DNA from: VXNF01 sp965116465
GTDB taxonomy: Bacteria > Actinomycetota > Acidimicrobiia > Acidimicrobiales > CATQHL01
NCBI GenBank assembly: GCA_965116465.1
Contig: OZ220687.1
Location: 1,798,001 to 1,862,000 of the forward strand
Length of the DNA: 64,000 bases
Reading direction: 5' to 3'
This document shows positions 1 through 8,394 of the stretch, in pieces. Made by a program: the position numbers and the translations under genes. How positions within the stretch are numbered: position 1 is the stretch's first letter; each line of letters begins with the position of its first letter. Below the pieces are notes generated by a model. The model searched no databases and had not been told where the DNA came from. It was given only the letters and a program-made list of their open reading frames with translations.

Positions 1-109
1 CGTCAACGTCCACGTCGGGGGCCTCGAGGGCGTCGAGGATCTTCTGCAGTTCGGCCAGGGCGGCGGCGTAGCCGTCGGCGGAGGCCTGGTCCGGCGTGCT
101 CTCAGTCAT
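1..109 (-). CDS. xseB: Exodeoxyribonuclease VII small subunit (partial, N-terminus only)
   Basis: The small subunit of exonuclease VII binds XseA in a complex that degrades single-stranded DNA. The window holds only the first 36 codons. The reading begins MTESTPDQASADGYAAAL and continues with AELQKILDALE, which matches the conserved XseB N-terminal helix (Y-x-x-A-L-x-E-L-x-x-I). The ATG at 109 overlaps the end of xseA by 8 bases, so the two are translationally coupled. The rest lies beyond the left edge of the window. Confidence 0.85.
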   Translation of the reverse strand, partial: MTESTPDQASADGYAAALAELQKILDALEAPDVDVD

Positions 110-1424
110 GGTCGCTCCCGGTCGTCTCGGAGGGCGTGACCGCCTCGGCGGTGCTGGTGACCGTCCCGTCACTCATCCGGGTTCGCAGGGTAGCGCCGGG
201 CATGATGCCGGTGACCGACCGCAGCAGCCGCCCGGAGCCGTCGGTCGTGATGCTCCAGCCCCGCTCCAGCGCCCGCTGCGGGTCGTAGGCGCGTGCCTGC
301 ACCTCGAGCCCGGCGAGTTGAAGGCGGGCGCGCTCTGCGCAGTGGCGCGCCGCTCGGTCGATGGCCAATGCGAGTCGCCGCACGTCGTTGCGAGCGCTCC
401 GGCACGAGGTCACCACGGCGGCGCCGGTCCGCCGGCCGGCGGCATCGAGCAGGCGCCGGTCAGCCGCCAGTCGGGCGGTGGCGGCACCCTCGATGCCTCG
501 CCAGAGGTCGAGCGTGGCTCGATCGAATCGCCCAGCACGCTCGACGAGTGCAGCCGCGCAGGCGGTGGGGGTGTTGCAGGCGGTGTGTGCCACGACGTCC
601 GCCACGGATTTGTCGATCTCGTGGCCGATGCCGGTCAGCACCGGCACCGCACGCGCTGTCACCGCATGCGCCACCGCGCCGCTGTCGAACGGCGCCAGTT
701 CGGTGCGGGCTCCTCCGCCCCGCACCAGGGCGATCACCTCCGCGCCGTGCTGCTCGGCCAGTGCCAGCGCCGCGGCGATCCTCTGCTCGCTGCCGAAGCC
801 CTGCACGGGGGTGTCGACGACGAGTATCTCCCAGCCGATCCCGCTGGCTGCCAGAACGTCCCGGAAGTCGGCCTCGGCAGCGCTGCCCGCGCTGGTCACC
901 AGGCCCACCCGCAGCGGCAGGGTCGGTAGCGGGAGAGCCCTGTTGCGTTCCAGCAGGCCGGCGGCCTTCAGTTCGACCAGCAGCCGGTCCCGCTCGTCGG
1001 CCAGCCTGCTGAGCGTGTAGGCGGGATCGATGGCCTTCATCTGGAGCTGCAACTGGCCGCGGGCCCCATAGATCGAGACCTGGCCACGGATCCGCACCTC
1101 CACGCCGTCAACCATCTGCCCCGCGGCCCCCGGGCCGAGAATCCGGTTCACGATCTTCCGGTACCAGTCGAACAGCACGACGGGCAATACGGCCTCGGGG
1201 GATTTCTCGGCCGGTGCCGGCGTCACCAGGTCGAAGTAGACGTGGCCCTTGCGGGATCGGCGGTTGAGGTTGCGGATCTGGCCCCTGATCCAGACCTCGT
1301 CGGGGAAGGCATCCTCGACGATGTCTCTCAACTGTCCGACAAGTTCGGCCACCTCGTAGGTGATCGCGTCGCCGTCGCGCGCCTCCGGAGCGTCGCCGGC
1401 CAGGCCGTCGGGCTCCGGGCTCAC
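102..1424 (-). CDS. xseA: Exodeoxyribonuclease VII large subunit
   Basis: This is the catalytic subunit of exonuclease VII, which cuts single-stranded DNA from both ends in repair. The 440-residue product has the N-terminal OB-fold (about residues 25-125, including VWIRGQIRNLNRRSRKGHVYF) and the XseA core with the motifs GLVTSAGSAAEADF, ALVRGGGARTELAPFD and TGIGHEIDKSVADVVAH. Length is normal for the family. The start overlaps the stop of the upstream ABC exporter gene by 4 bases, and its 3' end overlaps xseB. This forms a three-gene run ABC exporter - xseA - xseB. Confidence 0.95.
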   Translation of the reverse strand: MSPEPDGLAGDAPEARDGDAITYEVAELVGQLRDIVEDAFPDEVWIRGQIRNLNRRSRKGHVYFDLVTPAPAEKSPEAVLPVVLFDWYRKIVNRILGPGAAGQMVDGVEVRIRGQVSIYGARGQLQLQMKAIDPAYTLSRLADERDRLLVELKAAGLLERNRALPLPTLPLRVGLVTSAGSAAEADFRDVLAASGIGWEILVVDTPVQGFGSEQRIAAALALAEQHGAEVIALVRGGGARTELAPFDSGAVAHAVTARAVPVLTGIGHEIDKSVADVVAHTACNTPTACAAALVERAGRFDRATLDLWRGIEGAATARLAADRRLLDAAGRRTGAAVVTSCRSARNDVRRLALAIDRAARHCAERARLQLAGLEVQARAYDPQRALERGWSITTDGSGRLLRSVTGIMPGATLRTRMSDGTVTSTAEAVTPSETTGSDHD

Positions 1425-3298
1425 CGGTTCGCCTCGGCGCGTACCAGCGTGCGGTACAGCTTGGCGTAGAGCCCGTCGATGGCCAGGAGTTCATCGTGGC
1501 GCCCCTGCTCGACCAGCCGCCCCTCATCGAGCACGACGATCCGGTCGGCGGACGTGATCGTGGACAGGCGGTGCGCGATGACGAAGGAGGTGCGTCCGTC
1601 CAGGCCCGACGCAAGCGCCGCCTGCACGGCGGCCTCGTTCTCGCTGTCCAGGTGGCTGGTGGCCTCGTCCAGGATCACGATCGCCGGGTCCTTCAGCAGC
1701 ATCCGGGCGATGGCCAGGCGCTGCTTCTCACCGCCCGAGAGGCGGTAGCCCCGCTCGCCCACGAGAGTGTCGAACCCCTGCGGCAGACCCTCGATGACCT
1801 CCAGGATCCCGCCGGCTCGGCAGGCCTGGTCGATCTCACCGGCGGAGGCGTCGGGGCGGGCGTAGCGCAGGTTCGCCTCGACGGTGTCGTGGAACAGATG
1901 AGGGTCCTGCGGCACCACGCCGACGGCGGCGCGCAGCGACTCGCCCGTGACCTCCCGCACGTCGCGTCCATCGACGGCGATGCTGCCCTCGTCGGGGTCG
2001 TAGAGCCGCAGCAGCAGGGCGGTGAGGGTCGTCTTGCCCGCGCCCGACGGCCCCACCAGCGCCACCAACTCGCCCGGGGCGATGTCCAGGCTCACGCCGT
2101 CCAGCGCCGGGCCCGCGGGCTTGTCGCCGTTCGCCGACGGATCCGGTGTCGCAGGGGCCAGCGACGCCAGGGCGGCCGTGTCAGTCGGCGGGTACGTGAA
2201 TCGCACGTCCCGCAGTTCCACCCTGCCCCGGGGCCGCGGCAGGGGGCGGGCACCCGGCCGGTCGGGCACGGCGTTCGGCGTGTCCAGCACCTCGAAGACC
2301 CGCTCGAAGGACACGATCGCCGTCATGATGTCCACGCGGGCGTTGGTGAGGCTCGTCAGGGGCTGGTAGATCCGGATCACCAGCAGGCCCATGGCTGCCA
2401 GGGTGCCGATGGTGACCGAGCCGGAGATCACCAGATGGCCGCCGACCCAGTAGACGGCGGCCGTGCCGACGGCCCCGAGCAGCACGAGAGCGATGAAGAA
2501 CACCTGGGCGTGCATTGCCGTGCGCACCCCGAGGTCGCGCACCTTCCCCGCCTTGTCGGCGAAATCCTCCCGCTCGGCGTCGTGGCGGCCGAACAGCTTC
2601 ACGAGCAGGGCTCCGGCGACGCCCAGCCGCTCGGTCATGAGGGAGTTCATCTCGGCGTTGTGCTGCATCTGCCGGCGGGTCAGCGCCTGCAGTCGCCGGC
2701 CGACCCGCTTGGCGGGGATCACGAACAGGGGCAACAGCGCCAGGGCCAGCAGCGTGAGCCGCCAGTCCAGGATGATGAACATCGTCAGCAGGGTGATCAG
2801 GAGAACGCAGAAGTTGGACACGAGCTGCCCCAACGTGCCGGTCATGGCGCGCTGGGCCCCGATGACGTCGTTGTTGAGCCGGCTGATGAGCGCGCCCGTC
2901 TGCACGCTGGTGAAGAACGACACCCCCATCCGCTGCACGTGGTCGTAGAGCGCCACGCGCAGGTCGAAGATGAGCCCCTCGCCGATGCGCGCCGACCACC
3001 AGCGCTCGAAGAAGGCCAGCAGCGCCGTGGCGAACGCCGCCGCCAGGATGACACCCGCCAGCAGGTTCACGTAGCCCCGATCCGAGTTGACGATGGCGTC
3101 GTCGATGATCTCCCGGAACAGCAGCGCCGGCACCTGGCTCAGCAGCGCGCCCAGCAGGATGGCGACCACGAACAGCGCGATCATTCGCTTGTAGGGGACT
3201 GCGAAGCCCAGCACCCGCCGCGCCACGGCGCGGTCCAGCGTGCGCCCCTTCACCGCCTCGGCGTCACGCCCGAGCGCCGCGTGGAAGCCCCAGTCCAT
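1421..3298 (-). CDS. ABC exporter, fused permease and ATPase (multidrug/lipid type)
   Basis: This is a 625-residue half-transporter of the MsbA/LmrA type that would work as a dimer in the membrane to export lipids or drugs. About six membrane segments lie in residues 35-320. The nucleotide-binding domain follows, with Walker A GPSGAGKTT near residue 416, the signature LSGGEKQRLAIARMLL, Walker B AIVILDEATSHLDSE and the switch histidine in VIAHRLSTI. A 25-residue insertion rich in Ala, Pro and Asp sits just before the ATPase core. The substrate cannot be told from sequence. A TAACCT box 6 nt upstream of the ATG suggests a leaderless transcript that continues into xseA and xseB. Confidence 0.9.
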   Translation of the reverse strand: MDWGFHAALGRDAEAVKGRTLDRAVARRVLGFAVPYKRMIALFVVAILLGALLSQVPALLFREIIDDAIVNSDRGYVNLLAGVILAAAFATALLAFFERWWSARIGEGLIFDLRVALYDHVQRMGVSFFTSVQTGALISRLNNDVIGAQRAMTGTLGQLVSNFCVLLITLLTMFIILDWRLTLLALALLPLFVIPAKRVGRRLQALTRRQMQHNAEMNSLMTERLGVAGALLVKLFGRHDAEREDFADKAGKVRDLGVRTAMHAQVFFIALVLLGAVGTAAVYWVGGHLVISGSVTIGTLAAMGLLVIRIYQPLTSLTNARVDIMTAIVSFERVFEVLDTPNAVPDRPGARPLPRPRGRVELRDVRFTYPPTDTAALASLAPATPDPSANGDKPAGPALDGVSLDIAPGELVALVGPSGAGKTTLTALLLRLYDPDEGSIAVDGRDVREVTGESLRAAVGVVPQDPHLFHDTVEANLRYARPDASAGEIDQACRAGGILEVIEGLPQGFDTLVGERGYRLSGGEKQRLAIARMLLKDPAIVILDEATSHLDSENEAAVQAALASGLDGRTSFVIAHRLSTITSADRIVVLDEGRLVEQGRHDELLAIDGLYAKLYRTLVRAEANR

Positions 3299-3304
3299 GC
3301 CGCC

Positions 3305-3310
3305 AGGTTA
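3305..3310 (-). promoter_or_regulatory. -10 box TAACCT, leaderless promoter of the ABC exporter gene
   Basis: On the minus strand TAACCT is followed by exactly 6 nt and then the ATG at 3298. This spacing puts transcription initiation at or next to the start codon. The same arrangement recurs before several other genes in the window. Confidence 0.5.
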
Positions 3311-3416
3311 GGGACCTCTCAGGGAGGTCGGCCGGTGTGGTCGGGAGGTCAACTCGAACGTCGACCAGGTGAAATGGTCCGCTCTGCTGTCATAGCCTGC
3401 GCATACGGTGGTGCGT

Positions 3417-5117
3417 ATGCCGACGAAGCACCCTGGCGCCGTGCAGGATGCCGTCCAACGTTCTCGCCGTGAGGTTCGGCGCAGCCGACGCAATCCATGG
3501 TCCCTCGGGTCTTCCCAGGAGCGGCTGGTCGCCGTGGCCGGTCGGATCCTCCAGGACGGTCCTCTGGCCTCGGTGTCCCGTGCCGAGAGGCGGCTATTGC
3601 ACACAGCGCGGGCAGAGACCGTCAGCGAAGAGGTCGCAGAGGCGATCCGCGAGAGCATTTTCACCGGCAACGATCCCCTCGGAGAAGCCTTCCTCCATCT
3701 GCGGAGTCTCGCCGAACGTAGAGAATCGGGGGCGATCTACACGCCGCACCCGATCGTCAACTCGATGGTGGCGTGGTTGTCCCAGGAGCCCGCCATCGGG
3801 CGGATTGTTGATCCGGGGGCCGGCTCGGGACGGTTCACGCTGGCCGCGGGGCGGGCCTTCACCGGCGCACGTCTCGTCGCCATCGAATCCGATCCTCTCG
3901 CTTTGCTATTGCTGCGAGCCAACCTCACGGCCGCTGGTTTGGCGGAGCGATCGGAGGTCGTCAACGGCGACTATCGCCGTCTTCGGTTGGCTAAAGCGAA
4001 CGAAGAAAGCGGACCGACCGCTTTCGTGGGTAACCCGCCGTACGTCCGGCATCATCTCATCGAGCGCCGCTGGAAGGAGTGGCTCCACGGCGAGGCGAAC
4101 CACCTTGACCTACCCGCGAGCGGGCTCGCCGGATTGCACGTGTACTTCTTCCTCCAGACCGCTCTGCTCGCGGCACATGGCGACATCGGAGTGTTCGTGA
4201 CGTCGGCCGAGTGGCTGGACGTCAACTACGGCAAACTCGTGCGCGCGCTGCTCGTGCGCCATCTTGGCGTGGAGTCGATTCACCTCGTTGATCCCGCGGC
4301 TCTGCCGTTTGGCGATGTTGCCACGACGGCGGCGATCACGTGCTTCCGAGTCGGTCGTGCCAGGCGCTCTGTCGGCTTCCGGAAGGTGGCAACAATCGGC
4401 GATCTCGGCGCGTTGGAGGGAGGAGGCAGTGTTAGCCGGAACCGGCTGCAGGCGACGTCCCGCTGGACTCCTCTCCTCGCGGCTCCGAAGCGCCCACCGG
4501 AGGGCTACATCGAGTTGGGCGAACTCTGTCGCGTTCATCGCGGCACGGTGACGGGCGCCAACGGCACGTGGATCACCGACCAGGACGATGCAAGGCTTCC
4601 CGTGTCGGTGCTGTTCCCAGCCGTGACGAGGGCACGAGAATTGTTCGCCGCCGGTGCTCGCCTGGAGTCGCTCGATGGACTGCGATGCGTGATCGATCTG
4701 CCCGAGGACCTCGATGAGTGCGATCCGTCCGAGAGGCGTGCCGTGGAGCGCTTCCTCCGCGTCGCCCGCGCGAACAACGTGCCCGAGGGTTACATCGCGC
4801 GGCATCGGAAGTGCTGGTGGTCGGTCGGTCTCCGCTCACCGGCGCCCATCATCGCCACCTACATGGCTCGTCGCCCGCCTGCGTTCGTCCGGAACCCTGT
4901 CGGCGCGCACCACGTCAATGTGGCGCATGGGTTGTATCCCCGGGAGCCGATGACTTCGGTGATCCTCGACCGGCTGGCCGACGCGCTCTCGACATCGGTC
5001 ACGACCGACGGAGGCCGCATCTACGCCGGCGGTCTGACCAAGTTCGAGCCGGGTGAGATGGCCCGCTTGGCCGTCCCGAGCGTCGACCTTCTCGTCGCGG
5101 AAGAGGTTGCCGCCTAG
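3417..5117 (+). CDS. N6-adenine DNA methyltransferase of a XamI-like restriction-modification system
   Basis: This enzyme would transfer a methyl group from SAM to adenine in a specific DNA site and protect it from the partner nuclease. In the 566-residue product, motif I reads DPGAGSGRF near residue 132 and the catalytic motif IV reads NPPY near residue 206, as in gamma-class N6-adenine methylases. The C-terminal half is the likely target-recognition region. The reading frame can begin at GTG 3408 or 3411, but the ATG at 3417 is preferred. It is followed without any gap by a XamI-like nuclease gene. Base composition is less GC-rich than the neighbours and the gene faces both flanking operons, which fits horizontal gain. 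XamI methylases act on GTCGAC; the target here is not known. Confidence 0.85.
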   Translation: MPTKHPGAVQDAVQRSRREVRRSRRNPWSLGSSQERLVAVAGRILQDGPLASVSRAERRLLHTARAETVSEEVAEAIRESIFTGNDPLGEAFLHLRSLAERRESGAIYTPHPIVNSMVAWLSQEPAIGRIVDPGAGSGRFTLAAGRAFTGARLVAIESDPLALLLLRANLTAAGLAERSEVVNGDYRRLRLAKANEESGPTAFVGNPPYVRHHLIERRWKEWLHGEANHLDLPASGLAGLHVYFFLQTALLAAHGDIGVFVTSAEWLDVNYGKLVRALLVRHLGVESIHLVDPAALPFGDVATTAAITCFRVGRARRSVGFRKVATIGDLGALEGGGSVSRNRLQATSRWTPLLAAPKRPPEGYIELGELCRVHRGTVTGANGTWITDQDDARLPVSVLFPAVTRARELFAAGARLESLDGLRCVIDLPEDLDECDPSERRAVERFLRVARANNVPEGYIARHRKCWWSVGLRSPAPIIATYMARRPPAFVRNPVGAHHVNVAHGLYPREPMTSVILDRLADALSTSVTTDGGRIYAGGLTKFEPGEMARLAVPSVDLLVAEEVAA

Positions 5118-5842
5118 ATGGGATTGCCGCCACCGAGATGGACGGCTGCACAACTCGAGACAGCGGCAGCCGACGCGACAGAGGGCTTCCGCCAACAGCG
5201 GCTGGCCGAATCGAGGCGGACCTATCTGGAGCAGATCGATCGCTATCGCCGGGAGGTGGAGGAACTCTTTGCAGCTACCGACGATCTCCGTGACGTCGCC
5301 GGGCTGCAAGCCGAACTCTCCTCGGGCGGGGCGCGCCTTGAGGCAATCAGATATCTGGCCGGACCTCCGATATCGGCTGACGATCTGCGCGTGATTGCGG
5401 GCACGTCCCTGTCGCCTTCGCGATTGGTGGCGGAGCCGGCTGTCGGCCACCGGATCATCGAGACGATCATGCAGTTGCTGGACCGTGATCGCTTCCCGTG
5501 GATTGAAGACGGCCGCGCGCCGACGGTGGATGAGCGCGCCGCCGCGGTGGGCGGCACGTCAAGCCTGCTGGCGGCGTCCCGGCTACAGACGATGCGGCGC
5601 AACGAGTCCAGAGTCGACCAGGAGAACGCGGTCAAGGAGAAGTTGCGTCAGGGAGGCCTCGAGGAAGTTGCACCGCGAACAATCAGTTCCGTTCGACCGT
5701 TCCGGCTGCAGTCCTGTCCGGCGTGTACGAAGTGCGGCATCTCGTACAGGCTCAGGACGCCGGACTGACAATCTTCTGGACGCACGACATCGAAGAGCTT
5801 GTTGCGTTCGTGCTGGAGACGAAGACAGCCGACAAGTCGTAG
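5118..5842 (+). pseudogene. XamI-like restriction endonuclease, internally deleted and frameshifted
   Basis: The ATG directly follows the methylase stop codon. The first frame gives about 185 residues resembling the N-terminal part of the XamI family (Y-L-E-Q-I-D-R-Y-R-R-E-V, then RYLAGPPISADDLRVIAG, then NAVKEKLRQGGLEEV) and runs into a stop at 5768. The family's C-terminal end is present in another frame, from about 5674 to the TAG at 5842 (FRSTVPAAVLSGVYEVRHL, then AGLTIFWTHDIEELVAFVLE). From family knowledge, roughly 60-80 residues carrying the PD-(D/E)xK active site (an ECK-type motif) belong between these parts and are missing. One out-of-frame internal deletion near 5665-5690 explains both facts. 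The nuclease should be inactive, leaving an orphan methylase. A sequencing error could explain the shift but not the missing core. Confidence 0.7.
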
Positions 5843-5908
5843 GAAGCCTGCAGGCCGGGCGCGGAGGCGGTGTCCACCGTGCCCGCGGGTCTGTCCGGCG
5901 CTTGATGG

Positions 5909-5928
5909 ATTCCGGCTTTCGCCGGAAT
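5909..5928. terminator. Perfect hairpin ATTCCGGC-TTTC-GCCGGAAT between convergent genes
   Basis: An 8-bp perfect inverted repeat with a 4-nt loop lies between the nuclease pseudogene (+) and the Fe-S subunit gene (-). It can act as a bidirectional terminator. The extended sequence GGATTCCGGCTTTCGCCGG followed by AATGACG resembles a dispersed extragenic repeat found in many bacteria, so it may also be a REP-type element. Confidence 0.5.
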
Positions 5929-5970
5929 GACGGCGGTTGTCGGGGTGGCGGGTTCGCTCGGCGCCGGTGT

Positions 5971-6483
5971 TCAGCCGGCGTCGGCGGCGCGGGCCTCGGC
6001 CACGCCGGCGATGGCGGCGATGACCCTTCCGTAGCCGGTGCAGCGGCACAGGTTGCCCGAGATGGCCTCACGGATCTCCAACTCGGTGGGCGCCGGGTTG
6101 CAGGCCAGCAGATGGTCGGCGGCAACGATGAGGCCCGGAGTGCAGAAACCGCACTGCACGGCGCCATGATCCACGAACGCTTGCTGGATGTCGGTGAGAT
6201 CGCCGTCGTCGCCGAGGCCCTCCACGGTGACGATGTCCCGCCCCACCGCGGCCGCCGCCAGCATCATGCACGAGCAGACCGGCAAGCCGTCGGCGAGCAC
6301 CGTGCACGATCCGCACTCGCCCTGGTCGCAGGCGTTCTTCGTTCCCGGCAGGCCGAGGCGTTCGCGCAGTACGTAGAGCAGGCTCTCCCCGAGCCAGGCA
6401 TCGGCCACGTCGCGGTCGGTGCCGTTGACGCGCAGCGTGTAGTTGAGCGTCGTCTCGCCTCCGGAGGCTCGGTGCTCGCTCAT
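5971..6483 (-). CDS. (2Fe-2S)-binding subunit of a xanthine dehydrogenase/CO dehydrogenase-type molybdenum hydroxylase
   Basis: This is the small electron-transfer subunit of a three-part molybdenum hydroxylase. The 170-residue product has the plant-type ferredoxin cluster motif CDQGECGSCTVLADGLPVC and the second cluster motifs CGFCTPG and CRCTGYGRV, all cysteines present. The ATG at 6483 overlaps the stop of the FAD subunit gene by 4 bases. The order FAD subunit - Fe-S subunit is the usual M-S order, but the large Mo-cofactor subunit that should follow is absent; the next gene downstream is the restriction-modification cassette on the other strand. The substrate is unknown. Confidence 0.88.
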   Translation of the reverse strand: MSEHRASGGETTLNYTLRVNGTDRDVADAWLGESLLYVLRERLGLPGTKNACDQGECGSCTVLADGLPVCSCMMLAAAAVGRDIVTVEGLGDDGDLTDIQQAFVDHGAVQCGFCTPGLIVAADHLLACNPAPTELEIREAISGNLCRCTGYGRVIAAIAGVAEARAADAG

Positions 6484-7322
6484 GAGAGGACCCTGGCCAG
6501 AGCGCGCCGGGCCATGACGGCGACGGCGTGGCGCCGGTAGTCGGCCGTGCTGCGGTGATCGTCGATGGGGCTGGATACCGCCGCCACCAACTCGCCGAAG
6601 CGCACCAGGACATCGTCGGGGGGCGCCGCCGACGAGTCCCAGTCGACGGCATCGGCAATCCACTCCTCCGCCTCGGCGGCACGTACCGGCACCGGGGAGA
6701 CCGAGCCGAGCGCGACGCGCACGTTGCGTCGCGCGCGGTCCAGGACCAGCGCCACCGTGGCCACCGAGATGACCATGGCGTTACGCGTGCCGACCTTCAG
6801 GAACTCCTGCGGACCGTCGATCACCGGCACCGTCACACTGCGGATCACCTCGTCGGGCGCCAGGGTGCTCCGCTTGGGGCCGATGATCAATTCGTCGAGG
6901 CCCACCTGGCGCGTGCCGCGCACCGAGCAGATCGTGACGCGGGCATCCAGCGCCGCCAGAGGGGGCAGGGTGTCGCCTGCGGGCGAGGCAGTGGCCAGGT
7001 TGCCGCCGAGCGTGCCTGCGTTGCGGATCTGGGGTGAGCCGACGGTCCGGGCGGCCTGCGCCAGCGCCGGCACGTAGGCGGCGAAGAGCGGGTGCTCCAT
7101 CTCGGAGTAGGTCAAGGCCGCGCCCATCTCGACGGCTCCGTTGTGGCGTCGCCAACCGGTCAATTCGGGGACGCGGTCGATGGCGATGACCGACGTCGGT
7201 CGCCTGTGGCTGTAGTTCACCTCGACCATGAAATCGGTGCCACCGGCGAGCAGGCTGGCCGACGGATCGGCCGCCAGCAGGTTGCACACCTCCTCGAGGG
7301 ACTCCGCGACGCGCACACTCAT
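6480..7322 (-). CDS. FAD-binding subunit (subunit M) of a molybdenum hydroxylase
   Basis: This is the medium subunit that carries FAD and passes electrons from the Fe-S clusters to the acceptor. The 280-residue product has the two family FAD motifs, SLLAGGTDFMVEVN near residue 25 and TLGGNLATASPAGD near residue 105. The ATG at 7322 was chosen because MSVRVAESLEEV matches the usual N-terminus; the frame stays open further upstream without family similarity. It is divergent from the pyrimidine catabolism cluster and shares a 198-bp intergenic region with it. That placement hints at joint control, but no operator is obvious. Confidence 0.88.
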   Translation of the reverse strand: MSVRVAESLEEVCNLLAADPSASLLAGGTDFMVEVNYSHRRPTSVIAIDRVPELTGWRRHNGAVEMGAALTYSEMEHPLFAAYVPALAQAARTVGSPQIRNAGTLGGNLATASPAGDTLPPLAALDARVTICSVRGTRQVGLDELIIGPKRSTLAPDEVIRSVTVPVIDGPQEFLKVGTRNAMVISVATVALVLDRARRNVRVALGSVSPVPVRAAEAEEWIADAVDWDSSAAPPDDVLVRFGELVAAVSSPIDDHRSTADYRRHAVAVMARRALARVLS

Positions 7323-7520
7323 TGCACCATGATGCCCGTCGCGATGGTCGAACGCACGTCTGGAGGCGAACTTCCGACGGCTTCGAGCAATGTGGGGCGC
7401 GGGGGATTTGGCGCAATCGCGGGGTGATATCATTTCTGCTTCCCCTGCCCCGGCCGGCAGTGGGTCATACGAGACGGTCCCGCGCCCGGCACCGGCGGCG
7501 GGTGGTAGATCGGAGACGTC

Positions 7521-8363
7521 ATGGACAACGTCGTACGTGCTGCTCTCGTGCAGCAGTCCTGGACGGGCGACGCGGATTCGATGGTCGAGGCGCACATGGC
7601 GCGGGCCCGCGAGGCGGCCGCCGAGGGGGCGCAGGTGATCTGCTTCCAGGAGCTGTTCAACGGCCCGTACTTCTGCCAGGTGCAGGACGACTCGTTCTAC
7701 GCCACCGCCGAGGCGGTGCCCGACGGCCCCACCACCCGGCTGGCCTGCGAGCTGGCCGCCGAACTGGGCATGGTCATGGTCCTGCCGCTGTACGAGGAGG
7801 AGCAGCCCGGGGTGCTGTACAACACCGCGGCGGTCATCGACGCCGACGGCACGTACCTGGGGAAGTACCGGAAGACGCACATCCCCCAGGTGAAGGGGTT
7901 CTGGGAGAAGTACTACTTCCGACCGGGGAACCTCGGCTACCCAGTGTTCGACACGGCGGTCGGCAAGGTGGGCGTGTACATCTGCTACGACCGTCACTTC
8001 CCGGAGGGGTGGCGCGCCCTCGGCCTCGGCGGGGCCCAGATCGTCTTCAACCCCTCGGCCACCAGCCGGGGCCTGTCGGCCTACCTCTGGAAGCTGGAGC
8101 AGACCGCTTCGGCGGCGGCGAACATGTACTACGTCGGCGCCATCAACCGGGTGGGCGTCGAGCCGCTGGGCGCCAACGACTTCTACGGCACGTCCTACTT
8201 CGCCAACCCCCGGGGCCAGTTCGTGGGCGAGGTGGCCTCGGATTCCGAACCCGAGGTCATCGTCCGCGACCTCGACTTGGACCTCATCGGCGAGGTCCGC
8301 AACCAGTGGGCGTTCTACCGGGACCGCCGTCCCGACGCCTACGACTCGCTGGTGGCCGGCTAG
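7521..8363 (+). CDS. Beta-ureidopropionase / N-carbamoyl amidohydrolase (nitrilase superfamily)
   Basis: This enzyme would hydrolyse N-carbamoyl-beta-alanine (or N-carbamoyl-beta-aminoisobutyrate) to the free beta-amino acid, CO2 and ammonia, the third step of reductive pyrimidine breakdown. The 280-residue protein carries the nitrilase triad Glu44 (FQELF), Lys118 (YRKTHIP) and Cys155 (ICYDRHFPEGW). N-carbamoylputrescine amidases share these motifs. The neighbouring dihydropyrimidinase and semialdehyde dehydrogenase favour the pyrimidine role. It is the first gene of a nine-gene plus-strand cluster, and the next gene starts 31 bp downstream. Confidence 0.85.
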   Translation: MDNVVRAALVQQSWTGDADSMVEAHMARAREAAAEGAQVICFQELFNGPYFCQVQDDSFYATAEAVPDGPTTRLACELAAELGMVMVLPLYEEEQPGVLYNTAAVIDADGTYLGKYRKTHIPQVKGFWEKYYFRPGNLGYPVFDTAVGKVGVYICYDRHFPEGWRALGLGGAQIVFNPSATSRGLSAYLWKLEQTASAAANMYYVGAINRVGVEPLGANDFYGTSYFANPRGQFVGEVASDSEPEVIVRDLDLDLIGEVRNQWAFYRDRRPDAYDSLVAG

Positions 8364-8394
8364 CGCGCCGTCGAGCCGGAGGAGGGAGAGGTCC

